Positions 36,884-48,733 of a stretch of 64,000 nt of DNA are shown here, piece by piece. The first letter of the stretch is position 1. The number at the start of each line of letters is the position of its first letter. The position numbers and the translations under genes were made by a program. The notes below the pieces were generated by a model. The model had not been told where the DNA came from and ran no database searches. It saw only the letters and a list, made by a program, of their open reading frames with translations. The stretch covers positions 372,001-436,000 of the forward strand of contig JAMAHW010000006.1 of assembly GCA_023627715.1 (NCBI GenBank). Reading direction: 5' to 3'. The DNA comes from Periconia sp. R9002 (lineage: Eukaryota > Ascomycota > Dothideomycetes > Pleosporales > Periconiaceae).

Positions 36884-38016
36884 ATGCTTCGTAACGGAGC
36901 TGCGCGTCTTGCGCTGCGCACACTTCCGGCCCCAGCTATCCGACCAGCCGCAAGCTTCAGACCAGCTTCACAATGGACCACTCAATTCAGTTCAGTTGCA
37001 TCAAAGCGGCCTCAGACATTAGCATTGGCCAAGCTGAAGCCATTGCAATCCGCTGTGATGCGCCGGGCCTTGTCTCAAGAGCAAAAGGAGGCAGAGAAAA
37101 GATATGCTCACGAGAAGCTCGAGCCTACACCGGAAAGAGTTTCCTCAACGTCTAGTATACACCCCATTGTGGGTGAGGTCGGCGATGAGCATAATCGTGA
37201 GGTTAAGGATAAGGGCGACGTCACTTCGGGAGTGAAACGCGACTGGGTAAGCGGATTCGCGGTGCTTCTTCCTCCGAATTGGGTACTGATTCTGCTCTAG
37301 GAAACCGTTGTAGAGACTTTTAGCCTTAAAGAAGTCCCGCGACAGGCATATTACATTGGTCTCGCCGGTGTCCTTCCCTACCTTGCGACTTCGGTTTCAA
37401 CCGTCGGGTGTGCTTATGAACTCAACCATGCTGTTACTGGCTACGGATATCTCATGTCTGCATCAACGGCATCCACGTTACTGCATATACTTGAACCCCT
37501 CCAGGTTGGATATGGTGCAGTGGTAAGTTCCGGATGCTAGTGGGTAGCAGCGAGATGATGCTAACGATCTTCGAGATACTGTCTTTCCTGGGCGCAATCC
37601 ACTGGGGCCTTGAGTTTGCTGGATACGGGGGTCACCATGGTTATCGACGTTATGCCATTGGAGTCTGGACACCGGCAATTGCATGGCCGACGCTCCTGAT
37701 GCCTGTCGAGTATGCTCTGATTTCCCAGTTTATGGCATTCGTGGCCTTGTACTATGTCGACACGCGCGCCACGTACCGAGGCTGGACCCCACCGTGGTAC
37801 GCCATTTATCGCTTTGTCTTGACTTTTATCGTTGGTGCCAGTATTGTTGTCAGCTTGATCGGGCGAGGAGAGATTGCAGACAAAGATGTGGCAAAGATTC
37901 CTTCGGCTATTGACAGGGTCAAGACGCTCCGCGACAACCCGCAGGAGAAGATGGCGGAGCAAGAAGAGGCTATCCGAATCCAAAAGGAGGCTGAAAGTGG
38001 CGAGGCCGAGGACTAG
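36884..38016 (+). CDS. DUF3429 (TMEM69-like) mitochondrial membrane protein
   Basis: Three exons (36884-37246, 37301-37522, 37576-38016), introns of 54 and 53 nt, giving 341 aa. The Arg-rich, acid-poor N-terminus (MLRNGAARLALRTLPAPAIR) looks like a mitochondrial targeting presequence. The middle and C-terminal part holds several hydrophobic helices with the DUF3429/TMEM69 landmarks: VPRQAYYIGLAGVLPYLATS and LSFLGAIHWGLEFAGYGG. The C-terminal about 50 residues are charged and soluble (KTLRDNPQEKMAEQEEAIRI). Members of this family are multi-pass membrane proteins of mitochondria and bacteria with no assigned biochemical function. Upstream ATG codons in the same frame (from 36767) would add a hydrophobic leader; I prefer 36884 for its presequence. 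Confidence 0.8.
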
Positions 38017-38778
38017 GATGCGAATTGAAAAAGTATCCACAGGGTTTTGTTGAGTGGATTGTCGTGCAGATGGATTAGCGGCAGCGGTTGGACAATGTTT
38101 CCTATTTCTATAGTGGCATATTCGGCTATATGATTTATTTTGTTTCCGGGGTACGTTGTTCCTTTCATAAATAGTTTATTTGGGCTTCGTCAGCGTTGGG
38201 GTCAAATGAAGGATGGACGTTTGCCAATGAAGAATGTGTTTGCTCTACCAAGTCTGCATATGCAAGAAAGGAACTTGTAGCTCTGAGTCTTCCCAAGCAG
38301 AAAATGCTTTTTTCATCAATTCATCCCACGGGCACACGTTGAAATGACTAGCGTTGCATGCCGCCGCCGCCCGTCCGGCTTGGTGTCCGCGCGAAAGGCG
38401 ACCGGGTGAGCCCATTTGGGCATCTCCGATCGGGGGGAGAAAATTGGGTCTTGGAAGGTGTTTAGCGCGCAAGGAGGAATCCATGGGGAAAATATCTTCA
38501 CGCACATGACAACAACGCGTAGTCGTCGTGGTGGGTCTCTCTATTCGGGACATGGTTCGTGGGAGCTTCCCCTCCCCCGCTTTCCACCCATGTCTACGCC
38601 GCACAAAGACGCGACTGTGCTCCCTTCTGTACCCCACCATCGCTCCCAGCACTGCTGCACATGCTCACGGAGACTAACGACTGGCTTGCCTTGCCAGTCC
38701 ACACGATATGATTTCTGCCGTCCTGTTACCGCCGTGAATTCTCACCACTTCACCTCCTTTTCTTATCTGCTCCTTTTT

Positions 38779-38820
38779 CTCCTTCTCCTCCTCCTCCTCC
38801 TCCTCCTCCTCCTCCTTCTC
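38779..38820. repeat. CTC trinucleotide microsatellite
   Basis: About ten uninterrupted CTC units within a longer CT tract, about 230 bases upstream of glycerol kinase. Confidence 0.85.
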
Positions 38821-38912
38821 GTGCAACATCCAACACGGTATTGATCCTCTCGCCGCGCCGCCCCATCTATTTAGCTTCAGAAAAGAGGGTCGGCATTAAC
38901 GTCATTGCCCAC

Positions 38913-38920
38913 TTTATAAT
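38913..38920 (+). promoter_or_regulatory. TATA-like box of glycerol kinase
   Basis: TTTATAAT about 120 bases upstream of the ATG at 39040. Positional inference only. Confidence 0.3.
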
Positions 38921-39039
38921 CCACCTTTCATAAAAAGACCGCCCCTCCACCTTTCTCCCCTTATTCCAGAGACATTGTCCCAGTAAAATTATTCCGATTT
39001 TTTGCCAGCACCGGAGCGCGAACCACCAGCAACCAGGAT

Positions 39040-40831
39040 ATGTCACTTGAGAACGTTTCAGCGAATAGCGCAGACGTGCAACCCATTCCCAAGGAACAAC
39101 TCACCAATGGCTCGGGCGACACAAAACTCGACGAAGAGAAGCTGAAGCAGTTCTTCATTGGCTCCATTGATCAGGGAACCACAAGTACGCGCTTCATCAT
39201 CTTCAATGGCACCGGAGAACCCGTCGCGCAGCACCAGATTGAGTTCAAACAAATATACGTCCACTCGGGGTAAGTACGAGGAAAACATGTTGCTCGACAT
39301 TAGGATTGTCGATAAAAGCTCACCAGGTGCACTCTAGATGGCATGAACATGATCCTCAAGAAATCGTCGATTCGGTCAACCAATGCATAGAACAGGCGAC
39401 AATGGCTTTCATCGACAGGGGCCACAAAGTCGATGAAATCAAAGCCATTGGCATCACCAACCAGCGAGAAACCACGGTTGTCTGGGACAGCAACACGGGC
39501 GAGCCTTTATACAACGCCATTGCATGGCCAGATACCCGTACCAAAGGCCTGGTTCGTGAATTCAAGGAGAAAGAGGGCGCCGACAAACTCTTGAACCGCT
39601 GCGGACTACCTCTATCCACCTATCCCAGCAGTGTAAAACTTGTATGGCTCATCAACCACGTCGAAGCCGTAAAAAAGGCATACGAGGAAGGCCGTCTGAG
39701 TTTCGGCACCATCGACTCGTGGCTCCTTTTCCACCTCAACGGCAAGATGGAAAAGAACGTCCACGTGACGGATGCCACCAACGCCTCGCGAACTATGTTC
39801 ATGGACCTCCACACAGTACAGTACTCCGACGAGCTCCTGAATTTCTTTGGTATCGACCGCAACAAAGTAAAACTCCCGAAAATTGTACCATCTTCTTGCC
39901 CAGACTCATTTGGCAGTATGGCCGACGGAATTCTAAAAGGCATTAAAATCGCCGGATGTTTAGGTGACCAGTCCGCCGCTCTCGTAGGTCAACAGGGTTT
40001 CACACCTGGATCAGCGAAAAACACTTATGGTACAGGATGTTTCCTCCTATACAACATCGGAGAGAAGCCCGTCATTTCAAAACACGGCCTGCTCGCAACC
40101 ATCGCATACGATTTTGGGCGCAGTCGCAAGCCCGTCTACGCGCTCGAGGGTAGCATTGCTGTCGCAGGTTCAGGCATCAAATTCTTAATGAACAACCTCG
40201 GTTTCATCACACATAGTCACAAGATCTCAGAACTGGCTTCCAGTGTCCCGGACAATGGCGGCTGCGTCTTCGTAACGGCCTTCAGTGGTCTTTTTGCGCC
40301 ATACTGGATCGACGACGCAAAGGGTACCATCTTCGGTATCACACAATTCACGGAAAGAGGTCACCTTGCACGGGCAACACTCGAAGCCACATGTTTCCAA
40401 ACCAAGGCTATTCTCGACGCCATGGAGAAGGACAGCGGACACAGACTAAAACAATTAGCCGTCGATGGTGGAATGAGTAACTCGAATCTTTGCATGCAAG
40501 TATGTCAAAATCCCTCCCCATATCCACAAGGATCCCACCATGTCTAACCCGTTGATTCCAGACACAAGCAAACATCACCGGCATCCCCGTAGACCGACCC
40601 GCGATGCGCGAAACGACGGCCCTAGGCGCCGCCATCGCCGCCGGCTTCGCCGTCGACATCTGGAAGGAGTTCGACGAGCTCAAGGAGATCAACCAGAAGA
40701 ACCGCATGATCTTCGAGTCCAACATCAGCAAAGAAGAAGGCGACAAGATGTTCAAGAAGTGGGGTCGCGCAGTCGAGATGTGCAGGGGGTGGTTGAGCGC
40801 CGACGAAACGAGAGATGAAGGGGATCTGTGA
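39040..40831 (+). CDS. GUT1: Glycerol kinase
   Basis: Phosphorylates glycerol to glycerol 3-phosphate with ATP, the first step of glycerol use. Three exons (39040-39269, 39338-40499, 40562-40831), introns of 68 and 62 nt, give 553 aa. The FGGY kinase fold is intact: the phosphate-binding DQGTTSTR at 44-51, [30 protein letters not shown], then the FGGY_C landmarks [40 protein letters not shown] and [12 protein letters not shown]. The substrate loop NQRETTVVW is well conserved. An about 38-residue N-terminal extension precedes the kinase domain. No organelle targeting signal was evident. A CT-rich leader precedes the ATG. Confidence 0.96.
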
Positions 40832-42154
40832 TTGAGTTTTTGTTGTTTTGGTTTACGGGCTGTGTTAATAAAGCGACATGGTTATGATGATCCTTAATGA
40901 AACGACAATGATGCCGTTGTTATCTTTATTTCTAATTTTCGCATCTTCTTTCGCACATAGTTATTTCTTCGATGGTAGCAATAACACCCACATTTAGCCT
41001 TTGTAAAGTCTGATGAGGGCGATTACTTACAGTTTTAACCCCAATGGAAATAATGAACAGAAAACTACAAATCTCCAACTACAAACCCATTACACCCAAG
41101 ACTCTATCAACTAGAAGCGTTCAGACTGTATAATCAGCGGTATATTTCCTTATAAACCGAACCTTTACACTTAAGCAACATTTCTCACACAGCAAACCCC
41201 TATCCATACCCACCCCGAAACGATACGAAAACCATATAGCCCGACATCCCACATACTCTCTCCTCTTACATCCCACCCCATCAACCTTTCAAAACACACG
41301 CTTCCTTCCGACCAATCCCGCACCTCAACACCAATACCTCAACATAACACCCAGCATATACAACCCACCCCCTCCCCCAAACCAAACCTTACATACGTAC
41401 TCCAACCCCCCCGAAAAAAAAATTCCCTACTTTCTTCCCCTTCCTCATCCATCCATTCACAGACAAAACACTTCAAAAGGAGGGTGTGAGGGGAAGGGGG
41501 GGAGAAAGAGAAAGAAATGAACTACAAAGCCCCGCATCATTCTCGCTGACTGCAAAACAGGAAGCCAGCCATCTACCCACTCCCCAAAATACGAAACCTA
41601 GGAGTGGGGGGAGGGGGGAGATGGACGGTACGTGTTCCACGTAGTTACTAATCTTCGTAACACTAGAAGAGAATGTGTATGACATATTACTATGTTACAC
41701 TTTGTGTAATTATATACTTCTGTTTTCACATGTGTAAGATAAGCGTGTACCTTTGAGGTTTAGTACGAAGGGAAAGGTGTTCTGGGAAGGGTACATACGT
41801 GAGTACATACATGGACGGATTTGGTATTTGTGTGTAAGATACATACCTAGAATGGTTGATGGGCAGGGGAGGTGTAAGGTGCTAACGTCATCTGTGGGAA
41901 ACCAGTGTAGGTAGAATAGGGGGATTGGGTAAACGCTCAAGAACGGGTATAGAATTATTAACTTCTAGTTCCCCCCCAAGACATGACATCACGCTCAAGT
42001 GAAGTCTATTGTTATTTCCAGTGCCAGCAGTACATCTACCTAATCAACCGTGATTGCAAGGACATGGCATGCAACTTCAAATTCATAGCCGAGCAAAAGG
42101 AGGACTACGTGATACTCGTGATCTGCAGTACTAACAAAAGAAATCCACTCTAGA
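40832..42154. other. Intergenic, start of gene desert
   Basis: Glycerol kinase 3' region followed by a C-rich, G-poor stretch (about 41.1-41.5 kb) and poly-A/T tracts. No gene was recognised. Confidence 0.5.
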
Positions 42155-42532
42155 ATGACGTCTGCTCCTAGCCCCCCTTTCAACGTCTGGCAACGAGCGC
42201 AATATGTGAGTTTTGTCCATCTTATTATTTCCGTGCGTCTGATTCGCCAACGCTATCGCTCTGGTCTGGACAGAATCCCAGAAGCGAGCCAGAAAGACTC
42301 AAGCTTGGTGAGCTGGTTCTTTCTAGGTCCAATCACATGTAATACAGAGAGAAAAAAGGAAAAAGACGGGAAACCTCGCCGTAAAAGACGCGGGAGGGAA
42401 CAGGGACAGAGACTTCCCAGCCTCAGTCCAGGACGACCAATACCCCCCACATCCCGGCTCCCACACTCTACTCAGGAAAAAAAAAAGAGTGAGAAGGCAG
42501 AGCTACAGCGAAAGAGCGAAACCGAAAGGTGA
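42155..42532 (+). CDS. Candidate small protein gene, weak
   Basis: ATG at 42155 begins MTSAPSPPFNVWQRAQY, followed at once by a canonical GTGAGT donor. An acceptor (GGACAG) 68 bases on would continue NPRSEPERLKLG. A second possible intron (donor GTGAGC, acceptor ATACAG) leads to a Lys/Arg-rich tail ending at 42532; without it the protein stops after about 40 residues. I do not recognise the product. Support is only the intron-like signals and a plausible N-terminus; it may be chance. Confidence 0.25.
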   Translation: MTSAPSPPFNVWQRAQYVSFVHLIISVRLIRQRYRSGLDRIPEASQKDSSLVSWFFLGPITCNTERKKEKDGKPRRKRRGREQGQRLPSLSPGRPIPPTSRLPHSTQEKKKSEKAELQRKSETER

Positions 42533-45500
42533 GAAAAAGAAACTGGGGGTTTCGTTAATGACGGAATCTCCTTACGTACATATACGATCCCACCCAAAAA
42601 AGGCTGCAGTATCGCGAACGGGCCAAACGTGTCCAGGGTGCCATGCACAGTGTGTGTTCTGTGGTTGAAAAACTTGCATGCGCATGCATTCATGCACGTC
42701 TGCTTGGACGCAGGCAGACATGTGGGCTGGGCAGACGGGCGTGTATGCAGGCCAGCCCGTATGTTGCTTCAGGCAGTATACACTGCAGAATCTTGCAGTG
42801 TTGGACCCCTGTAGACTACCGCTCCGTCGTCCCGTTGTACAAGGTCGTTGGCACTTATAAGCGGTGGATGACGCGCGAATGGTAATAGGCATAGGAAATT
42901 GAAATCGGTGGGCAGAAACTGCACGGTACGTTCATCGGGGGAACGCCTTTCTTCTATCTTGAATGATACTAAGTCTGGACGAGTGGGTCGCACAAGGCGA
43001 GGGCTGGTCTAGAAGGATCAGGATGTAAGGGTTAGCTTAGCGTGTATGTGTTGTTCACCTAAGCTTTCATCAGCCTGGTAGTCTGTTTTCCTCATTGTGC
43101 GGGTTGCCTTATGGGATTAGCGGTGTTGTTCCCGGAATATGAAGATCACCAATTAGGATATCTTCCTCCCCCAGTATCTAGAAAGCGATGGAAAATAGCA
43201 CTACTAAAGAAAACACTCAGTAGAGACCTGTGTGTCAAGGGGCCGTTTTCCATTTGGGATAAACTGAGTTGGAGGGTTGGATAACAGGCAACCAACGGGT
43301 GATACCTGGGCAGCACAGAGGTACCTTGCTCATATCCTCGGGTAAGATTGACTTACGGGAAGCCGAAAATGCGCGGTAACAGATAGTCGAGGTTTATCTT
43401 ACCATGCGGACCGAGAGCGGTATCATGTACAACAAGCGGTGACGAGAATGGACACCTGAGAGAGATCTGCGAGCCGACGGAAAGCGGAATACCCGCGAGA
43501 TGTGGCGGTATGAAAATCTTGTGTAATGAGCGAGGAGTGACTGGCAACATAACCGACGTTTGAGGAATACGAAAGAGGGAAGGAAAATGAAAGGAAAAAA
43601 GTGAGGCAGCGTATCCAGTATCCAGTATTCGTATTGAATGAATACTTGTAAGGGCGACCTTAACGTCATAAATAAGTTCCTTGTTCATATTTTCGGCCGG
43701 TACAGTGAAGCCTAGAAGCTAGGCAGACCTGCAAACCCTAGAGAGTAAGCCAAACTTGGAGTCTAAGAGGTTTAATGAGATGCGTGACTGGAGGTTTTAG
43801 CCAACCCCACGGCGTCATCATTTTCCATTGTCGTACCACATACAGCCGGTCCATCGGATGTAGCCGCCCGTTGACCAACGGGTCTTACGTGCATGGTGGA
43901 AAGGTGACATTTTGTGCATATCCAATGGGCCTGGTCCTTAATTGTCCATTGCCATCCATCCATGGCGAAGAATCCCTTCCCCGTCATATGTAGGCGGTGG
44001 TATCCGGGCCTTGTTCGCATATCACGCTCTCCGGGACCAGGGACGGGTAGTTCCCCGTGTGGATGGTTACGAGCCGGGCTTTTCCAGGGAGGGGTTAGAA
44101 ACAGGTCTATAAATTCTTTTCCTGGAGTTTCTTGATTCGATAATACGCTGTGGTGGGTTTCAAGCGGACCTATTGGGTGGTTGGTGTTGATATGACCATG
44201 CTAATAGCACTACGCCAGCAGTAATAATAGCTTCCTTAAGATTGCGTAATCAGGTATACACAACCAGCTGGGTAGAGTAGTTTTGATGATGTGGAGAACC
44301 TGTCGCGAGAAAGCATGGTTGCTAAAGGTGGCATAGCGACTGGAGACTACCCGTTCTTCGTTCTTTTATCCCCAAAATCGATGGAAGTGAACCTGATTCA
44401 GTGGTAAAATTGAACGAGGTCTAATAGGGCATGTCGAGGATTAGTATTGGCGGCTCGTGGAGCATTCCTTGCCGGTCACAGTTGTGCAATGGACTGTCAA
44501 GCGCGTCATTCCCGTCTCACGGTGCTATTACTGGTGCACTCGAAGGATTGATTGAGGTAGGGGCGTGTGTCCATGATATGACAAGGCTACCATAAACAGG
44601 CTGTTGTATGCAAAGGGGCGGCCCATGGTATGCGGTGCCGAAGCCCAGATGGCTGGGATTTAGCAAGCCGACCCGAAGAAGGGGTGTGGATAGTTGAGTG
44701 TAGCATTGTATGTATCAATTTCGAAGCGCTGCGCCGCATTGATGGCTGGATTCCCAGAGGCTCCATTGGGCTCGAAGCTCAGTACTGTAATGAGTCGAGG
44801 GACGACATGGAACCTGAACTCGAGTTTCGACAGGCCTTCAGTATATATGTGAGTATATCAGCACCACATTGCGCGACCGAATCATTAGCACTAGCGATTG
44901 TATCGGCCGTGTCTACGTATACTGTTAATACATGTAGGGCGACAGGAAGTTGCACTCGCCCGCAGAAAGCCAAGTTTCAAGCAATGAGTAGGTAGGGAGA
45001 GTGCATACGAGTGCCGGTCAGCAGCGTTTCTTGCAATAACAAAAGGTGATGAAAGTCGCGCCGGGTGTAGAGACAATGCTGACGGCGGATGGCATTAAGG
45101 CGAGTGTTAAGAAGCATGGCCCTGTGACAGTGATGAAAACGCCTGGACATGGGGAACATTGGCGTGTGTGCAGGGGCCCGAGGGGGGAAGCACGTGCGGC
45201 GTCACCCCCAAGATTGAAGCGAGCAGGTACAGTACGTACCTTGGTAATTCCTATTCGAAGACGCACGACAGTGGCACCATCATCCCTCCCTCCCGCCACT
45301 TGTAGCTTCATCCTTAATTCATCCTCCCCAGCTCGCCCTCACAGAATAAGGTTGGCCAGGAAGCGCTCGAGCATCCCCGAGGCGAGACGCTGACCACATC
45401 CGCATCCCACATCGCTGCGAGCCCAACCCTGTAGGGTATTGCATTGCACTGCTACCCACTCTTTTTCTTTTCTCGTGTTTTCTTTTCCTTTCTCTTTCGT

Positions 45501-45720
45501 TTCCTTACGTGCAAACCCCCCTAGTGACAGATCCCCTGCACATGGGTCTCTTTCCTTCGGCCCATATCCATTATCCGCAAGTCGCCGAACCGAGTCTCAT
45601 TCCATACACAGTATAGGCATGCACACCCTCGAGCTTCTGACCTCTTGGACCAGTCGGGCTCCTAGCTCCGTTGTTGTCATGTTGAGCGACTGCCTGGTTA
45701 CCAGGAACGTCCCCATAGGC

Positions 45721-45760
45721 CCTTAGGGTCCCCTCAGGTCCCCTTAGGTCCCTCAAGTCC
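45721..45760. repeat. Short tandem repeat AGGTCCCCT
   Basis: Four imperfect units of about 10 bases (AGGGTCCCCT / AGGTCCCCTT / AGGTCCCTC / AAGTCC). Seen directly. Confidence 0.65.
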
Positions 45761-48691
45761 CATTACACGGTCCAGTTCGCGTTGTAGGACAGTGATTCGT
45801 TCGTGACTCAAATCATTTCGACCCTTTACTTCCAGTGCTATATTATGGGACGGACCGACGTATCTTTGAAGCATGTCTTTGATCCTCTTTCCCCCAAAGC
45901 ATACCAGGTTTTCCACACCGGCCTCGTCTCCACCAGTTCTATTCGTTGTTTCGAACCATTGTTCTACACCCCTCCTACATCTTCGACATGTGTGATTATA
46001 CCAGAGTACACTACAAATGCACCCATCTCCGTTATATCGTCAAGGCTTGGTGTACAAGGTACCAACAGACTCACCAAAGATGCCCAGTAAACGTCGTCGC
46101 AGTGTAAGGCATTTGATTCTTGCTTCCAAATGCAGAGCCTAACGACAGTGCAGGGAATCCAGACTCGACGAACTTTGCGGTTGGTCTCCCCAACGAACCA
46201 TTTCTCCAACCAGCCCCTTTCTGACTGCAACAAAGGTGATTGCAAAGGCTCCAGATCAAGTAAAGGACGTCACTCTACACATGCACATTTCCAACTTTGA
46301 ATTCCCACACCAGAATTTTCGGGTTTTATTTCATTCAGCGAGGCGCATACGGAAATGGATAGGTCGGCGGCATGGAAGCTCAATACCCCTTCTGACAAAA
46401 CCTTGGGAGTTTTGTAAAACGAAAATTCATAATTGTATTCTATTCAAAAACCAAATGTACCACAAATCTCGGAACACTTCCCCATTCCCGCCCTACACAC
46501 ACCCTATCATGCATTATGCAAGTCTTTTCTTGTGCCGTTGACGCCATATCGCATCGCTAATATGCGGCATGCTGCGCGCCACTTTATTAGTCGATGCCTG
46601 CATGGTTCCTGCATCCTCCCCATTCAGCCTCACGTTTTTTTTCATGTGCCCAGCAGAATAAATTTGGGTGGAGATGAACATTGCGACTCAGTTTAAAAGC
46701 ATCTTTATCAAATGCTACGGTCTCATCATTTAGACTTTCCCCACATCACTCCTCAGAGATTTCGTCTGTCGGTCATTACTCCGGCCACAACATCTATGCA
46801 CGGTTATCACCCCTCGCCCTGCTGAGCCTGCTCCAAATTGAGCATGTGGGGAGCAGCTGGCCGCTCCGGTTTTGCTGGAGCCTGCGCCTAGTTCTTCAGC
46901 GAGGACAGATCTCAACAACAGAATATCGACGGAAGCATCATCTTCGCTACGAGCTTATACAAACGCCGGTATGTTTCTATTCACATTGAGAAACATTCGA
47001 ATGAGCGTTGAGAAACAACAGAACGAAACCTTAAGCTAGGTCTCGGCCATGGACAACTGCATCGAAAACGTTGTATTCCCACCAAGAGGAGACTTCAGCG
47101 CTTAAATTGTTATCCGCACGATGCTGTGGACGCAATCATGCAGCCTACACGCAATCTACGGGCTAGTAGCCGATCAAGTGATCGCGACGCCCTGCATCAC
47201 AAGGGCAACATACCAACGTCGACGAAAGAAGGAACTCGATTCGACCACTCACAGGCCGATACGACACTTCCAAGTACTGCTCGTGCGAGACTCACCGCAA
47301 GCGTGGCAAGTCAGCGATAAATCCTGACAGTTTTAGTGTTTGTACAGGGCAGGGTTGACTCGCTTATGTGCCAGCGATTGATGTTGTGTCATTCTGGACG
47401 AAGCGCCGCCTCAATACAGTGAGATAGCAATCCGTTTGTGGGATTGCTTTGCGCTTGTGTTTAGCATTGCCAGGCTTCATTTAGCAACGAGTCCCTGATA
47501 CAAATTACTTAGTGGCATCTAACACCGAAGAGATTTCGAAACCAGGTCATGTTTGTTCCATTTCCCTAGGTTGCATACTTCCTTCGCAGAGTGTACGGGA
47601 AGGATTCGGCTTTCAGCAAAGGCTCCGGGCTCCAACACTCTGGGATAGAGGCTTCTGGAACAATGGTTCCAGTCATAGCACACCCTGCATTGAACTTGCG
47701 ACTGAAGTCACAATGTCTGGATCTCTTAATTTCGGACCTTCATACACACCATACCAATGCAGGCCATTTAGAAACACCGAAGAAAAATCCGGAGGGGCTA
47801 TGCTTACTATCACACTGCTAACGAATTTAATCCGACCAATTTCTTCTTCCAGGGTGCATTACGGTGGGTCAAAACGACGAAATTCTTTCTGGCAAAGTGG
47901 TTGTATACAGTTTGGCATGACTGGAGGTTGTTACGAATCCTCCAAATTGAATCCTCCACTAGTCATGACAGCATTAAGTATCCATCGCCACTTGATTACT
48001 GCGTTGTCTTCAAGTTTGGAGTCTCTCAAATTTCCTTGCAAAGCAAGTGTCAGCCCTTTCGCCAATCGCACCGACAAGCTTGATAACACTGGAGATCACA
48101 CACGTTACTATGCGACCCAGAGTTCTCAATTCAATTGGAATACCTGAAATAAAATCAGTATCAACGGATGCTACGACAAAAAACGATGACCATGACTCTT
48201 CAGGTGTTCAAATGCACGCAGAAATGCACCACCGCTGACACGTGCTTGTTCATGGAGATCATCAGTCATTTAGACGATCAGTCTGCGACCAGACTTCCTG
48301 AGAATCCCGACGTCGATTAGTTTCAGAAATGTGAACGCGAGTGTTTAATCAAACTCGCCTTAAGCTTTCGAACATCACGCCAGAAAAATGTGTTTTGTGC
48401 AAAGCAATCAGTGGGGGCTGTTTGTGAATGCGCACAGAAGGTCACATGTGCAATGCCTTGCAATCACCACCCCACATGCTCGAAACCAACAACGCCAGCC
48501 GGCCTTTGATATCAAATCAACGGAGCTGAAGATGCGTCAGATAACCATGGTGTTGAATTCCTTTGAATGGTCACCGAGAGTGTGGTTTCAACAAGGGTGA
48601 TGCTTGTGTGCCCTATCGGCACGTGGAAGACGTGACCGTTAGACTAGGTACCGTCTAAGCTTCGCTTCTTTGTGGGCCTGTTTCACAAATC

Positions 48692-48733
48692 TGACATTGA
48701 CATTGACATTGACATTGACACTGACATTGACAG
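48692..48733. repeat. TGACAN hexanucleotide array
   Basis: Seven head-to-tail units, TGACAT four times, then TGACAC, TGACAT and TGACAG; 42 bases in all. Confidence 0.85.

Larger units (their letters stand above)
38017..39039. other. Upstream region of glycerol kinase
   Basis: 1.0 kb spacer holding a CTC microsatellite (38779-38820) in a CT-rich stretch and a TATAAT about 120 bases before the ATG at 39040. No gene was seen. Confidence 0.5.

Noticed and set aside
44395..44460. tRNA-like A-box (TGATTCAGTGG)
   Set aside because: No proper B-box or acceptor stem follows.
47512..48147. 211-codon frame starting GTG
   Set aside because: No ATG at the start, mixed composition, no domain; could be chance in a 10 kb desert.
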